Assembly: GCF_029894125.1 (NCBI RefSeq)
Contig: NZ_JARXYZ010000037.1
Location: forward strand, 1 to 64,000
Origin: Kitasatospora sp. MAA19
GTDB lineage: Bacteria > Actinomycetota > Actinomycetes > Streptomycetales > Streptomycetaceae
Length of the DNA: 64,000 bases
Reading direction: 5' to 3'
Both the position numbers and the translations under genes were made by a program. The notes below the pieces were generated by a model, which made no database searches, was not told where the DNA came from, and was given only the letters and a program-made list of their open reading frames with translations. Of this stretch, positions 50,955 to 61,383 are shown one piece after another. Position 1 is the first letter of the stretch. Each line of letters opens with the position of its first letter.

Positions 50955-51110
50955 TGTGGCAGGAGCCTTCGTCGCCCTGTGTGCGGACGGGGGTCCGAGG
51001 CGGTAACCTTCGGTGATTCCGGCGCCCGGGCGCCCACCGCAGTACCGACCACAGACCCCGGCGACGGAAATCCCGTTGCCACTACGACCGCCGCAACGGA
51101 TGCTGACCTC

Positions 51111-52622
51111 ATGTTCGAGCCAGTGATAGCACCCAGTGCCAGCCTCCTCGGCCTCCTGCAGCGAGGCCGCGGTGACGGGCAGCTCCACGCGCTGGCCGCC
51201 GACCGTACCGAGGCCATCGCCGCGCTGGAGGAGTGCGTCACCAGGGATCCGCGAGCCGACTGGCAGGTCGAGAGCCGCTCCCTCTACTACGCCCGCCTCT
51301 ACATGGAGCTGGAGGCCCCCCTCGACGGCATCGAGGACCACCTCCACTCCGCCGAGGACCTCGTCAGCGACGACGAGAACCGCACCGGCCTCGCCCTCTC
51401 CGTCCTGGGCCACCTCGCCGCGTACGGCCGGCGCGACGCGCTGCTGATGCTGCGCGAGTACACCGCCACCGGCGCCAACTGGGCCTGGGCCCTCGACGAG
51501 CTCGCGCTGCGCGACGACGACCGCGGCCTGCTGCTGCTCGGCACCGCCGTGCTGGACCGCTTCGCGCCGGGCCCCGAGGGCGACGCCGAGCTGCGCGAGT
51601 TCATCCGCAACGCCTACGAGCCCCGGCCCTGGCGGCTGTGGGCGGCCTACCACCCCAGGGTGGCGGCGGCCAGCGAGCAGTCCCCCTTCGACCTGTGGCA
51701 GCGCCAGCTCAACCGCGGCGGCGTCACCCCGGGCTGGTCCACCGCCGACGTCCTGGCCTGGGCCGATCAGGGGGACCTCGGCGCCCTCGGGGTCGGCGCC
51801 TTCCTCGGCCGCCCCGACGGCCGGCCCGAGCCCGCGCAGGACACCGCCGATCCGGCCGGACCCGACGCCGTGGACCGCCGCGCCGCCGCGGCCGCCAGGT
51901 GTCTGACCGCCGTGGTCCGGCCCGAGGACCGCCCCGCCGTGCTGGAGGCCGCTCGCGGCGGCCTGCCCGGTGCCCGCCGGGCCGCCCTGCGCTACCTGGT
52001 CGACCAGCGCGACCCGGCCGCCGCCGAGCTGATCGAGGCCGCCGCCGTCGACGTGGACGACCGGATCGTGCGCGCCGCCCTGGAACTGCTCGGCCGGATG
52101 CGCGGCCCCGAGGTCCTGACGCACGCCCGCCGCTGGGCCGACCCGGCCACCGGCGGTGCGGACAGCGCGCTCGGCGAGGCCGCCGTCAAGCTGCTCGCCG
52201 ACGCGGGGGAGCCGTCCGACGCTCCGCTGGTGGTCGCCGGGCTGCGCCGCTGGATCTCCGTCCGCGGGGTCAGCGGTACCGGGCTCGGGTCGCTGGTCGA
52301 CGGTGCGGGGCGGCTGGTCGCCGCCGACGCCGTACCCGTGCTGCGCCACATCTACGGGGAGGCCGCCTCCTCCGAACTGCGCGGTCGCGCCGCCCGGGCG
52401 CTGGCCGTGACCGACGTGCACTTCCCCGAGGGGCCCGCCGTCGAGTGCCTCTGGGACTGCGAGGAGTCCACCCGCGAGCTCGCCGCGCGCCACGTCGCCA
52501 CCACGGGCGACGCCCGTGTGCTGGAGCGGCTGCGCCGACTCGCCGCCGATCCGGCCGAGGAGGCCGAGGTCCACGCCGCCGTCCGCGGGCGGCTGACCGC
52601 CGCGCGGGAGTTCGGGCGGTAG
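51111..52622 (+). CDS. HEAT-repeat/TPR-like scaffold protein
   Basis: 503 residues, all helical and rich in Ala, Leu, Asp, Glu, with regularly spaced alpha-hairpins (for example ALRYLVDQRDPAAAELIEAA, VRAALELLGRMRGPEV). No catalytic motif. HEAT-like proteins of this sort serve as scaffolds. ATG 51111 (MFEPVIAPSASLLGLL) starts at the first helix; an open frame runs 130 bp further upstream. Divergent from the PAS protein; the two may be functionally linked. Confidence 0.72.
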   Translation: MFEPVIAPSASLLGLLQRGRGDGQLHALAADRTEAIAALEECVTRDPRADWQVESRSLYYARLYMELEAPLDGIEDHLHSAEDLVSDDENRTGLALSVLGHLAAYGRRDALLMLREYTATGANWAWALDELALRDDDRGLLLLGTAVLDRFAPGPEGDAELREFIRNAYEPRPWRLWAAYHPRVAAASEQSPFDLWQRQLNRGGVTPGWSTADVLAWADQGDLGALGVGAFLGRPDGRPEPAQDTADPAGPDAVDRRAAAAARCLTAVVRPEDRPAVLEAARGGLPGARRAALRYLVDQRDPAAAELIEAAAVDVDDRIVRAALELLGRMRGPEVLTHARRWADPATGGADSALGEAAVKLLADAGEPSDAPLVVAGLRRWISVRGVSGTGLGSLVDGAGRLVAADAVPVLRHIYGEAASSELRGRAARALAVTDVHFPEGPAVECLWDCEESTRELAARHVATTGDARVLERLRRLAADPAEEAEVHAAVRGRLTAAREFGR

Positions 52623-52657
52623 GGCCGTCCGCCCCACGATCCCCTGCTCGGCGAACG

Positions 52658-52693
52658 GTGGGCCGGGACACCCCCTCGGGTGTCCCGGCCCAC
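52658..52693. terminator. 16-bp terminator between HEAT and uppP genes
   Basis: Perfect 16-bp stem 52658-52673 with 52678-52693, loop CCTC, between convergent genes. Confidence 0.85.
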
Positions 52694-52724
52694 TGCTGTT
52701 GCGGGGTCGTTCTGAAACGCGGTT

Positions 52725-53570
52725 CTACTTGGCGACGCCCGCGTCCGGGGCCAGGACGCCGCCGGCCACCAGTCCGATGATCAGGACGCCGAGCAGCACC
52801 CGGTAGACCACGAACGGCAGAAAGCTGTGGTGCGAGATGTACTTGAGGAACCAGGCGATCGCCGCGTAACCGACCACGAAGGCGATCAGGGTGGCCAGGA
52901 TGGTCGGCCCCCAGGCCGGTGCCGGGCCCTCGCCGATCTTGAACAGCTCCAGCACCCCTGAGGCGAGTACCGCCGGGATCGCCAGCAGGAAGGAGTAGCG
53001 CGCCGCCGCCTCCCGGCTGTAGCCGAGCAGCAGGCCCGCACTGATCGTGCCGCCGGAGCGGGACACCCCGGGGATCAGCGCCAGCGACTGGGCGAGGCCG
53101 TAGATGCCGGCGTGCGGCAGGGTCAGGTCGCTGATCGGCCGGGCGTGCCGGATCGCACGGGTGCGGTCGGCGAAGGCCAGCACCAGGCCGAAGACGATCA
53201 GCGTGGTGCCGATGATCCGCAGATCGCGCAGGTGGGTCTCGATGCCGTCCTGGAACAGCTTGCCGAGGATGCCGATCGGCAGGGTGCCGATGATCACGAA
53301 CCAGCCCATCCGGGCGTCCGGGGCCGAGCGCAGCGCCGGGCGGAACAGCGACAGCGTCCAGGTCTTCACGATCGAGGCGATGTCGCGGCGGAAGTAGATC
53401 AGCACCGCGGTCTCGGTGCCGAGCTGGGTCACGGCGGTGAAGGCCGCGCCCGGGTCGTCCCAGCCCAGCAGGGCGGAGAAGACCCGCAGGTGGGCGCTGG
53501 AGGAGATGGGCAGGAACTCGGTGAGCCCCTGGATCAGGCCGAGGACGGCCCCGTGGAACCAGCCGATCAC
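52725..53570 (-). CDS. uppP: Undecaprenyl-diphosphatase (BacA/UppP)
   Basis: 281 residues, multispan membrane protein. [14 protein letters not shown] and PGVSRSGGT (both catalytic-site motifs with Glu, Ser, Arg) are complete. It recycles the lipid carrier by removing one phosphate from undecaprenyl diphosphate on the outer face of the membrane and can confer bacitracin tolerance. GTG 53570 is the first start before the first membrane segment; the frame runs upstream into basic, Pro-rich sequence. Confidence 0.93.
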   Translation of the reverse strand: MIGWFHGAVLGLIQGLTEFLPISSSAHLRVFSALLGWDDPGAAFTAVTQLGTETAVLIYFRRDIASIVKTWTLSLFRPALRSAPDARMGWFVIIGTLPIGILGKLFQDGIETHLRDLRIIGTTLIVFGLVLAFADRTRAIRHARPISDLTLPHAGIYGLAQSLALIPGVSRSGGTISAGLLLGYSREAAARYSFLLAIPAVLASGVLELFKIGEGPAPAWGPTILATLIAFVVGYAAIAWFLKYISHHSFLPFVVYRVLLGVLIIGLVAGGVLAPDAGVAK

Positions 53571-53792
53571 CAGACACCCACCCGGGGTATCCGTAGGTCG
53601 TCGTACATGTGCGGTCCTCGCAGGTCGGAACGGGCGTACGGGCATGCGGGCGTGCCGCGACCCGCACGGCCCTCGGGCCGCGCACGGGCCGGCGCGCGGC
53701 CGATGGTACGGGGTGAAGATGACTATTCTTTGTTCACCCTTTGACCCGGCTTTGCCCGCCGGTCCTTCCGCGACCCGCCGACCTTCGGTGAT

Positions 53793-54506
53793 TCAGCGCG
53801 TGGGCCGGGCGCGGACCCAGGTGCGGTCCTCCGTCAGGTAGCTCTCGACCGTCAGACCGGCGTCCGTCAGGGCCTGCTCGAACGCGGCGGTGGTGAGTGG
53901 CCGGGACCGGAAGGTGTGCGTCCAGCGGGCGTCCGGGAACTCGTACTCGGCGTGGACGGAGTTCACGCCGTCCCCGACCCGGGTCGAGGAGACGATGCGC
54001 GCCACGCCGTCGGCGCCGAGCCTGCTCTCGCGCGGCACGTTGAGGTGCCAGTCCTCGCCCTCGCGCTGCATCAGCACGCAGCCGTCCGCGGCGACGTGGC
54101 GGCGGCAGGTCTCCAACAGGCCCTGGCGGACGGTCTCGTCGCCGGCGTGCACCAGGAAGGAGGCGAGCAGGACGACGTCGAAGCGCTCGCCGAGGACCAA
54201 CCGCTCGATCGGGCTGCGCACGGTGCGGACGTCCTCGCGCACCCTGGCCAGCATCTCGGCGGACTCGTCCACCGCCGTCACGGTGAAGCCGCGGTCGGTC
54301 AGCGGGTGCGTCATCCGGCCGATGCCGCAGCCCAGTTCGAGGATGGTGGCGCCGGCCGGCACCGCCGCCTCGATCACGTCCGGGGCATCGCCGACGGGGA
54401 GCCGGGCCCAGAGCTCGACGGCGCAGCCGTCCGGGGTGATCGGGCCCGGGCCCGTGCCGTCGTGGCCCTCGCGTCGTGTGCTGTCGGTGTGTGTGTCGTT
54501 GCCCAT
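53793..54506 (-). CDS. Class I SAM-dependent methyltransferase
   Basis: 237 residues. ILELGCGIGRMTHPL (motif I), VTAVDESAEMLARV (motif II) and FDVVLLASFLVHAG (motif III-IV) define the fold; the C-terminal part has DARWTHTFRSRPLT. Acceptor unknown. ATG 54506 is used; ATG 54515 is another option. It lies in tandem with the padR gene that ends 57 bp upstream on the same strand. Confidence 0.82.
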   Translation of the reverse strand: MGNDTHTDSTRREGHDGTGPGPITPDGCAVELWARLPVGDAPDVIEAAVPAGATILELGCGIGRMTHPLTDRGFTVTAVDESAEMLARVREDVRTVRSPIERLVLGERFDVVLLASFLVHAGDETVRQGLLETCRRHVAADGCVLMQREGEDWHLNVPRESRLGADGVARIVSSTRVGDGVNSVHAEYEFPDARWTHTFRSRPLTTAAFEQALTDAGLTVESYLTEDRTWVRARPTR

Positions 54507-54562
54507 GGGCGCCATCGGAACACGGGTCGGGTGGGGAGGGAAGGCGCCGGAGCGGGTTTCGG

Positions 54563-55099
54563 TCAGTCCGTCAGTGCGCCCTCCAGTTCGGCCAGGGTGG
54601 CGTGCAGCCAGGCGAGTTCGGCCTCGCTGGTGGCGCGGGCGATCAGCAGCAGGCCGCGCCGGAACGGGTCGGCGAACTCCTCGGCGCCGAGCGGGCGGTC
54701 GCCGTCGTAGAAGAAGCTGGCCGGCTCGGCGAGGAAGGCGAGACGGCGGCGGAGCACGACGGCCTGGGCGGCGGGGTCGTCGAGCTGGCGCAGGAAGGCG
54801 AGCAGGGTGAACCAGCGGTTCTCGTCGCTGATGTCCAGTGGCTCGGGTTCGCGCAGTTGGTCGAGCAGTGCGGTGCGGCCGGCCCCGGTGAGGTGGAGGG
54901 TGTGCCGGGGCGCGGCGGCGGTGCCGGGCTCGGTCTCGCGGACCAGCAGGCCGTCGGCCTCCAGGCGCTTGATCGCCGGGTAGAGCGTGCCGTCGCTGAT
55001 CGGGCGGACGTGCCCGGTGAGCGCGGCGAGGTGGCGGCGCAGCTGGTAGCCGTGCAGCGGGCGGTCGTAGAGGAATCCGAGGATCGCGAGCTTCAGCAT
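54563..55099 (-). CDS. PadR-family transcriptional regulator
   Basis: 178 residues. N-terminal winged helix MLKLAILGFLYDRPLHGYQL, PISDGTLYPAIKRLEADGLL and the long C-terminal helix for dimerisation. It is divergent from an alpha/beta hydrolase gene, with a perfect palindrome between them. PadR proteins repress stress or detoxification genes and release DNA when they bind a phenolic or other ligand; ligand unknown here. ATG 55099 is used. Confidence 0.88.
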   Translation of the reverse strand: MLKLAILGFLYDRPLHGYQLRRHLAALTGHVRPISDGTLYPAIKRLEADGLLVRETEPGTAAAPRHTLHLTGAGRTALLDQLREPEPLDISDENRWFTLLAFLRQLDDPAAQAVVLRRRLAFLAEPASFFYDGDRPLGAEEFADPFRRGLLLIARATSEAELAWLHATLAELEGALTD

Positions 55100-55150
55100 G
55101 GGGCCACTCTCGCAGATCGTCCCTCGGATCGTCGGTATATCGCTTCCGTG

Positions 55151-55170
55151 ATACCTCGATTGCGAGGTAT
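55151..55170. promoter_or_regulatory. Perfect palindrome ATACCTCG-ATTG-CGAGGTAT (PadR operator candidate)
   Basis: Two perfect 8-bp arms with a 4-bp centre, 52 bp upstream of padR and 42 bp upstream of the hydrolase start: the probable PadR binding site controlling both genes. Confidence 0.75.
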
Positions 55171-55211
55171 GGTCTCGGTGTTCCCAGCCACCTGGTCGAG
55201 AAGGAGTTCCC

Positions 55212-55982
55212 GTGCTGCGCCACGCCCCCGTCACTGCGAACGGCGATCTGATCCGATGGGTCGAACTGCCCGGTGCCGAGCCCGCCCGGCTCTACCTGCA
55301 CGGCCTCGGCTCCAGCTCACCCGTCTACTTCGCGGCCGCCGCCGCCCACCCGAGGCTCGCCGGGCGCCGCTCGCTGCTGCTCGATCTGCTCGGCTTCGGG
55401 ATCAGCGACCGGCCCGCCGACTTCGGGTACACCCTGGAGGAGCACGCCGACGCCGTCGCCGCGGCCCTGACGGCGGCCGGGCTCGCCGGCGTCGAGGTGA
55501 TCGGCCACAGCATGGGCGGGGCGATCGCCGTCGTGCTCGCCCACCGGCACCCGGAGCTGGTCGCGCGGCTCGTCCTGGTCGACGCCAACCTGGACCCGAT
55601 CACCCCCGGCCGTGGCCCCGGCAGCAGCGGCATCGCGAGCTTCACCGAGCAGGAGTTCCTGGCCGGCGGTCGGAGCGAGGTCGCGCAGTGGGCCGGCCCG
55701 TTCTGGTGGTCCACGATGCGGCTGGCCGGCCCGGAGGCGTTGTACCGCAGCGCCGTCCACCTGGCCCGGGCGACGGTGCCGACGATGCGCGAACTGCTGC
55801 TCGGCCTCGACCTCCCGCGCACCTTCCTGCACCCGGCGGCGGACGGCGAGCCCCGCGGCGCCGACCGGCTCCGCGCGGCGGGCGTACGGCTGGCGGCCGT
55901 CCCGGACTGCGGGCACAACATCATGCTGGACAACCTCGACGGCTTCGCGGCGGCGGCCGGGATCGCCCTGGACGGGTCGTAG
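55212..55982 (+). CDS. Alpha/beta hydrolase
   Basis: 256 residues. LYLHGLGSSSPVY (oxyanion), GHSMGGAI (nucleophile serine), VDANLDPI and CGHNIML (catalytic histidine near the end) fit the fold. GTG 55212 has AAGGAG 6 nt upstream. No signal peptide. Divergent from padR; it is likely induced by the compound that releases PadR. It ends 32 bp before the kinase gene in the same direction, so the two are probably one transcript. Confidence 0.85.
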   Translation: MLRHAPVTANGDLIRWVELPGAEPARLYLHGLGSSSPVYFAAAAAHPRLAGRRSLLLDLLGFGISDRPADFGYTLEEHADAVAAALTAAGLAGVEVIGHSMGGAIAVVLAHRHPELVARLVLVDANLDPITPGRGPGSSGIASFTEQEFLAGGRSEVAQWAGPFWWSTMRLAGPEALYRSAVHLARATVPTMRELLLGLDLPRTFLHPAADGEPRGADRLRAAGVRLAAVPDCGHNIMLDNLDGFAAAAGIALDGS

Positions 55983-56013
55983 GCTGGGCGGGAGGCGGAG
56001 AGGAGCCCGCGCG

Positions 56014-56940
56014 ATGCCTGTCGACGTCCCGCCTGCGCTGGCCGCCTCTCTGGAGGGCTTCCTCGGCCCGGACGGCCGCAGCTGGGCGGCCCGACTCCCA
56101 GCCCTGGCAGGCGAGTTGCTCGACCGCTGGGAGCTGCGCCCGGACGGCCCGCCGGCGCACGGCGCCGTCGCGCTGGTGCTGCCCGTACGGCGCGCCGACG
56201 GCACGCCCGCGGCGCTCAAGCTCCAACCGGTGGACGAGGAGACGGCGGGCGAACCCGTCGCCCTCCGGGCCTGGGGTGGGCGCGGCGCCGTTCGGCTCCT
56301 CGACCACGAACCCGTCTCGGGCTCGCTGCTGCTGGAACGCCTCGACCCGGGGCGTTCGCTGCTCGACGTCGCCGACGACCGGGCGGCGCTGCGCGTCCTC
56401 GCGGGACTGTTGAGGAAGTTGACGGAGCGTCAGGTCGTGGCGGGTAAGCCGCTGCGTCGACTGGCGGATGTCGCCGACGGTCTGCTCGCGCGGGCCCCGG
56501 CGGCCGCCGCCCTCGCCGACCCGGCCGAGCGGCGCCTGCTCGCCGACTGTGCCGCCGCCCTGCGTGAGGTTCGGGCCGAGCCCGGAGACCGGCTGCTGCA
56601 CTGGGACCTGCACTACGGCAACGTCCTCGCCCCGCCCGAGGGTTGCGGCCGCGCGCCCTGGCTCGCCATCGACCCCAAGCCGCTCATCGGACACCCGGGC
56701 TTCGAACTCCTCCCGGCACTGCGCAACCGCTGGGGCGACGTGCTGGCCACCGGCGACGTCGCCCGGGCGCTGCGGTGGCGGTTCGACCTCCTGGTGGAGG
56801 TGCTGGACGTGGACCGCGAGGTGGCGGCCGCCTGGACGCTCGCCCGGGTGCTGCAGAACGCGGTGTGGGGTGCGGAGGCCGGGGGACCGGCGCTCGACCC
56901 GGCGCAACGGGCGGTGGCGGAGCTGCTGTCGGGGCGGTGA
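56014..56940 (+). CDS. APH(6)-like phosphotransferase (aminoglycoside/hydroxyurea kinase family)
   Basis: 308 residues. Catalytic loop LLHWDLHYGNVL (HxDxxxxN form) and LAIDPKPLIGHPGFEL are the signature of the streptomycin 6-phosphotransferase/hydroxyurea kinase family (PF04655). LVLPVRRADG and ALKLQPVDEE form the ATP site. It phosphorylates a hydroxyl; the drug or metabolite cannot be read from the sequence. ATG 56014 is preceded by GGAGAGGAG. Close to the hydrolase and to rox; the three might be a small detoxification region (inference). Confidence 0.82.
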   Translation: MPVDVPPALAASLEGFLGPDGRSWAARLPALAGELLDRWELRPDGPPAHGAVALVLPVRRADGTPAALKLQPVDEETAGEPVALRAWGGRGAVRLLDHEPVSGSLLLERLDPGRSLLDVADDRAALRVLAGLLRKLTERQVVAGKPLRRLADVADGLLARAPAAAALADPAERRLLADCAAALREVRAEPGDRLLHWDLHYGNVLAPPEGCGRAPWLAIDPKPLIGHPGFELLPALRNRWGDVLATGDVARALRWRFDLLVEVLDVDREVAAAWTLARVLQNAVWGAEAGGPALDPAQRAVAELLSGR

Positions 56941-57082
56941 ACGAGGCTCGCGGGATCAGGGGCGCCGTTGATCAGTGCGGTGCGCGCGGCGCGGCTCGGG
57001 CGGCCTGAGCGGGCGGCCTGAGCGGCGGCGAGAAGAGCGAAGGCAAGGAGGTCGTCCACTCCTTGCCACTCTCAACGTATAG

Positions 57083-58660
<1,578 letters not shown>

Positions 58661-58701
58661 GCGCGCGGGCACCGACCGCCCTTGGTCGAGCGCGCGGGTG
58701 C

Positions 58702-59574
58702 TCACCGCTCCCGCAGCAGCACGAAGCGCACCGGCGTGCCCGGGCGCGCCTGTGCGGCGGCTGCCAGATCGGCGGTCGGGACCACGCCGATCACCGGGTA
58801 GCCGCCGGTGGTCGGGTGGTCGGCCAGGAAGACCACCGGCCGCCCGTCCGGCGGGATCTGCACCGCGCCCAACACCATGCCCTCGCTGGGTAGTTCACCC
58901 ACCCGGGCGCGGGCGACCGGCGGGCCCTCGGTGCGCAGCCCGATCCGGTTGCCGGCGGGGGAGACCCGGTACGCGTCACGGGCCAGCCGGGTGAGCGCCG
59001 AGGCCTCGAACCAGTCCGCGTGCGGGCCGAGCCGCAGCCGCAGCACCAGTTCCACCGGGGGCGCGGGCAGCGGCACCAGGTCGGGCCGGGGGCGGTCGGG
59101 CGGGGGAGGGCCGACCGGCAGCCGGTCGCCGGCGACGAGCGGGGCCGGGCCGAGCCCGGAGAGCAGGTCGGCCGAGCGGCTGCCCAGCACCGGCGGGACG
59201 GCGATCGCGCCCGCGACGGCCAGGTAGCCGCGCACCCCGGCGGTCGCCGGGCCCATCTCGACCACCGCCCCGGCCGGCACGGCGACCGGCGCACCCCACG
59301 CGGCCGCCCGTCCGTCCACCCGTACGGGCGAGGGCGCGCCGGTGACCGCGACGACCACCGGCCCGAGGGCGCGCAGGGCGACCCCGCCGAGCGTGGTCTC
59401 CAGACCGGCGGCGCCCGGTTCGTTGCCGACCAGCCGGTTCGCCGCCCGCAGCGCCGGTTCGTCCAGCGCGCCGGCCCTGGGCACCCCGAGGTGGGCGACG
59501 CCGCGCCGCCCGAGGTCCTGGACGGTGGTCAACGGCCCGGGCCGCACCACCAGCAACTCGCTCAACGCCCCCAC
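58702..59574 (-). CDS. pxpC: 5-oxoprolinase subunit C
   Basis: 290 residues. VQDLGRRGVAHLGVPRAGALDEPALRAANRLVGN is the hallmark of the biotin-dependent carboxylase/allophanate-hydrolase subunit 2 fold that PxpC has, and LPSEGMVLGAVQIPPDGRPVVFLADHPTTGGYPVIG closes the active-site half. With PxpA and PxpB it opens 5-oxoproline to glutamate using ATP. Third gene of pxpABC on the minus strand, 60 bp after pxpB. The start is GTG 59574, or a TTG three codons later. Confidence 0.88.
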   Translation of the reverse strand: MGALSELLVVRPGPLTTVQDLGRRGVAHLGVPRAGALDEPALRAANRLVGNEPGAAGLETTLGGVALRALGPVVVAVTGAPSPVRVDGRAAAWGAPVAVPAGAVVEMGPATAGVRGYLAVAGAIAVPPVLGSRSADLLSGLGPAPLVAGDRLPVGPPPPDRPRPDLVPLPAPPVELVLRLRLGPHADWFEASALTRLARDAYRVSPAGNRIGLRTEGPPVARARVGELPSEGMVLGAVQIPPDGRPVVFLADHPTTGGYPVIGVVPTADLAAAAQARPGTPVRFVLLRER

Positions 59575-59634
59575 CCCGTCATCCGCCGTGCGCCGGTGGT
59601 CCCGGGCGCCACCCGTGGTCGACCGGCACCCCCG

Positions 59635-60262
59635 CTACGCCCGTTCCGCCGTGAACCGCACCCGCACCCCCGGCGCCAGCAGTGCCGCCGGGTCGCGGCC
59701 GGTGTCCCAGAGCGCGAGCCCGGTGCGTCCGAGGAGCTGCCAGCCGCCGGGGGAGGAGCGCGGGTAGACGCCGGTGTAGCGGCCGGCCAGGGCGACGGAG
59801 CCGGCCGGGACGCTGCTGCGCGGCGTGGCCCGGCGCGGGACCTCGTACGCGGGCGGCAGCCCCGTGAGGTAGCCGAAGCCGGGCGCGAACCCGCAGAAGG
59901 CGACCACGTACTCGGGCCCGGTGTGGATCCGCACGGTCGCCTCCTCGGACACCCCCCCACAGCGCGGCGACCTCGGCGAGGTCGGCGCCGTCGTAGACCG
60001 TCGGCACCTCCACCAGCGGCCCGTCGGCCGCCGTGGCCGCGGGCGGACGGGCGGTGCGCAGCAGCGCCGCCACCGCGTCGACGTCCGCGACGCCGTCCAG
60101 CAGCACGGTGCGCGCGGCCGGCACGATCTCCTCCACCGCGCCGAGCGCCTGGCGCGCCTGCCGCTCGCACAGCCACCCGTACAGCGCGGTGACCTGCGCG
60201 TCGTCGTCGAGTTCGGCCAGCAGCGCCCGTTCGCCGACGCGCCGGACGGCGGCGGGCGTCAC
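59635..60262 (-). pseudogene. pxpB: 5-oxoprolinase subunit B, apparently frameshifted
   Basis: The N-terminal part (VTPAAVRRVGERALLAELDD, from the GTG at 60262) and the C-terminal part (VRIHTGPEYVVAFCGFAPGF, YEVPRRATPR) are both clearly PxpB but lie in different frames. The switch falls in a run of seven G on the coding strand (C run 59952-59958). With one G less the frame would read ALWGVSEEATVRIHTG, so a one-base insertion (or a sequencing error) explains it. The GTG overlaps the pxpA stop by 4 bp (GTGA), so translation was coupled. Without a restored frame PxpB is not made. Confidence 0.8.
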
Positions 60263-61035
60263 GTGAACGCCTCCACCCGGACCCCGGCGGAGGCGAGGGC
60301 GCCGCGGATCCGCCAGGCGAGCTGGGCGGCGCCGGGGGTGTCGCCGTGGACGCACAGGGAGCGGGCCTCGACGTCGATCCGTTCGCCGCCGACGGCCTCC
60401 ACCGAGCCGTCCCGGGCGATACCGACGGCGCGGGTGATCACCGATTCGGGGTCGTGCACCACGGCATCCGGGTCGCGGCGCGGGACGAGGGTGCCGGCCC
60501 AGGTGTACGCGCGGTCGGCGAAGGCCTCGCTGACCACGGGCAGCCCGACGCCCTCGGCGACGGCGAGCAGCCGGGAGCCGGGCAGTCCGAGCACCGGCAG
60601 CGGACCGTCGGAGATCGCCCCGGCCCGCAGCACGCCGGCCACCACGGCCTCGGCCTGCTCGGAGTCGGTGACCACCCGGTTGTAGAGGGCGCCGTGCGGT
60701 TTGACGTAGGAGACCCGGGATCCGGCGGCGCGGGCGAAGACCTGGAGGGCGCCGATCTGGTATGCGATCTCGTCGGCCAGTTCCTCCGGGGGGACGTCCA
60801 TCGCGCGGCGGCCGAAGCCGGCCAGGTCGCGGTAGGAGACCTGGGCGCCGATCCGGACGCCGCGCTCGGCGGCCAGCGCGCAGACCCGGCGCATCGTCGA
60901 CGGATCCCCCGCGTGGAAGCCGCAGGCGACGTTGGCGCTGGTCACCACGGACAGCAGGGCCTCGTCGTCGGTCAGCGTCCACCGTCCGAACCCCTCACCG
61001 AGGTCCGCATTGAGATCGATCACCGCATCGGCCAC
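60259..61035 (-). CDS. pxpA: 5-oxoprolinase subunit A (LamB/YcsF family)
   Basis: 258 residues. IDLNADLGEGFGRW, SANVACGFHAGDP, GAQVSYRDLAGFGRRAMD and VSYVKPHGALYNRVV are the LamB/YcsF motifs, with HAGDP and KPHGALY in the active site. First gene of the pxpABC operon. The GTG at 61035 follows GGGAGG 9 nt upstream. It catalyses the phosphate-dependent step on 5-oxoproline in complex with PxpB/C. Confidence 0.92.
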   Translation of the reverse strand: MADAVIDLNADLGEGFGRWTLTDDEALLSVVTSANVACGFHAGDPSTMRRVCALAAERGVRIGAQVSYRDLAGFGRRAMDVPPEELADEIAYQIGALQVFARAAGSRVSYVKPHGALYNRVVTDSEQAEAVVAGVLRAGAISDGPLPVLGLPGSRLLAVAEGVGLPVVSEAFADRAYTWAGTLVPRRDPDAVVHDPESVITRAVGIARDGSVEAVGGERIDVEARSLCVHGDTPGAAQLAWRIRGALASAGVRVEAFT

Positions 61036-61176
61036 GCCCGTCCGCCTCCCAGCAGCTGTTGAGCCAGATGGTAGGGCCTGTGGATGAAGGCCGTTGTCCG
61101 TGACCCGGGCCCCGGACGGCCCAGCGGCGCGAGAGTCCTGGTCGCACGCCCTGGGGCGGCGCTGGGCGGTCCCGAT

Positions 61177-61275
61177 TCAGCTCGCGGCCACTGGTCCGGG
61201 GAAGGAACGTTCCAGCGGGCGCAGTGCCTTCAGCACGATCAGCAGCGGGACGACGCCGATGATTCCGAACGACAT
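61177..61275 (-). CDS. Possible small membrane protein (32 aa) upstream of pxpA
   Basis: The minus strand has a short ORF MSFGIIGVVPLLIVLKALRP LERSFPGPVAAS that is one hydrophobic segment with a basic tail. The start may be further up (61362). No ribosome site is clear, and it lies 140 bp from the pxpA start, so it could be a gene remnant, a small peptide, or noise. Confidence 0.25.
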   Translation of the reverse strand: MSFGIIGVVPLLIVLKALRPLERSFPGPVAAS

Positions 61276-61383
61276 GTCGATAAACCGCCATGCAAGGGGA
61301 ATCCCCCGGAGGCGGGCCGCGGACGCCGTGCCGGACGCGCCGATGCCCGGGCGCCGGGGCACCCGGGCATCGGAACCGCCGGA

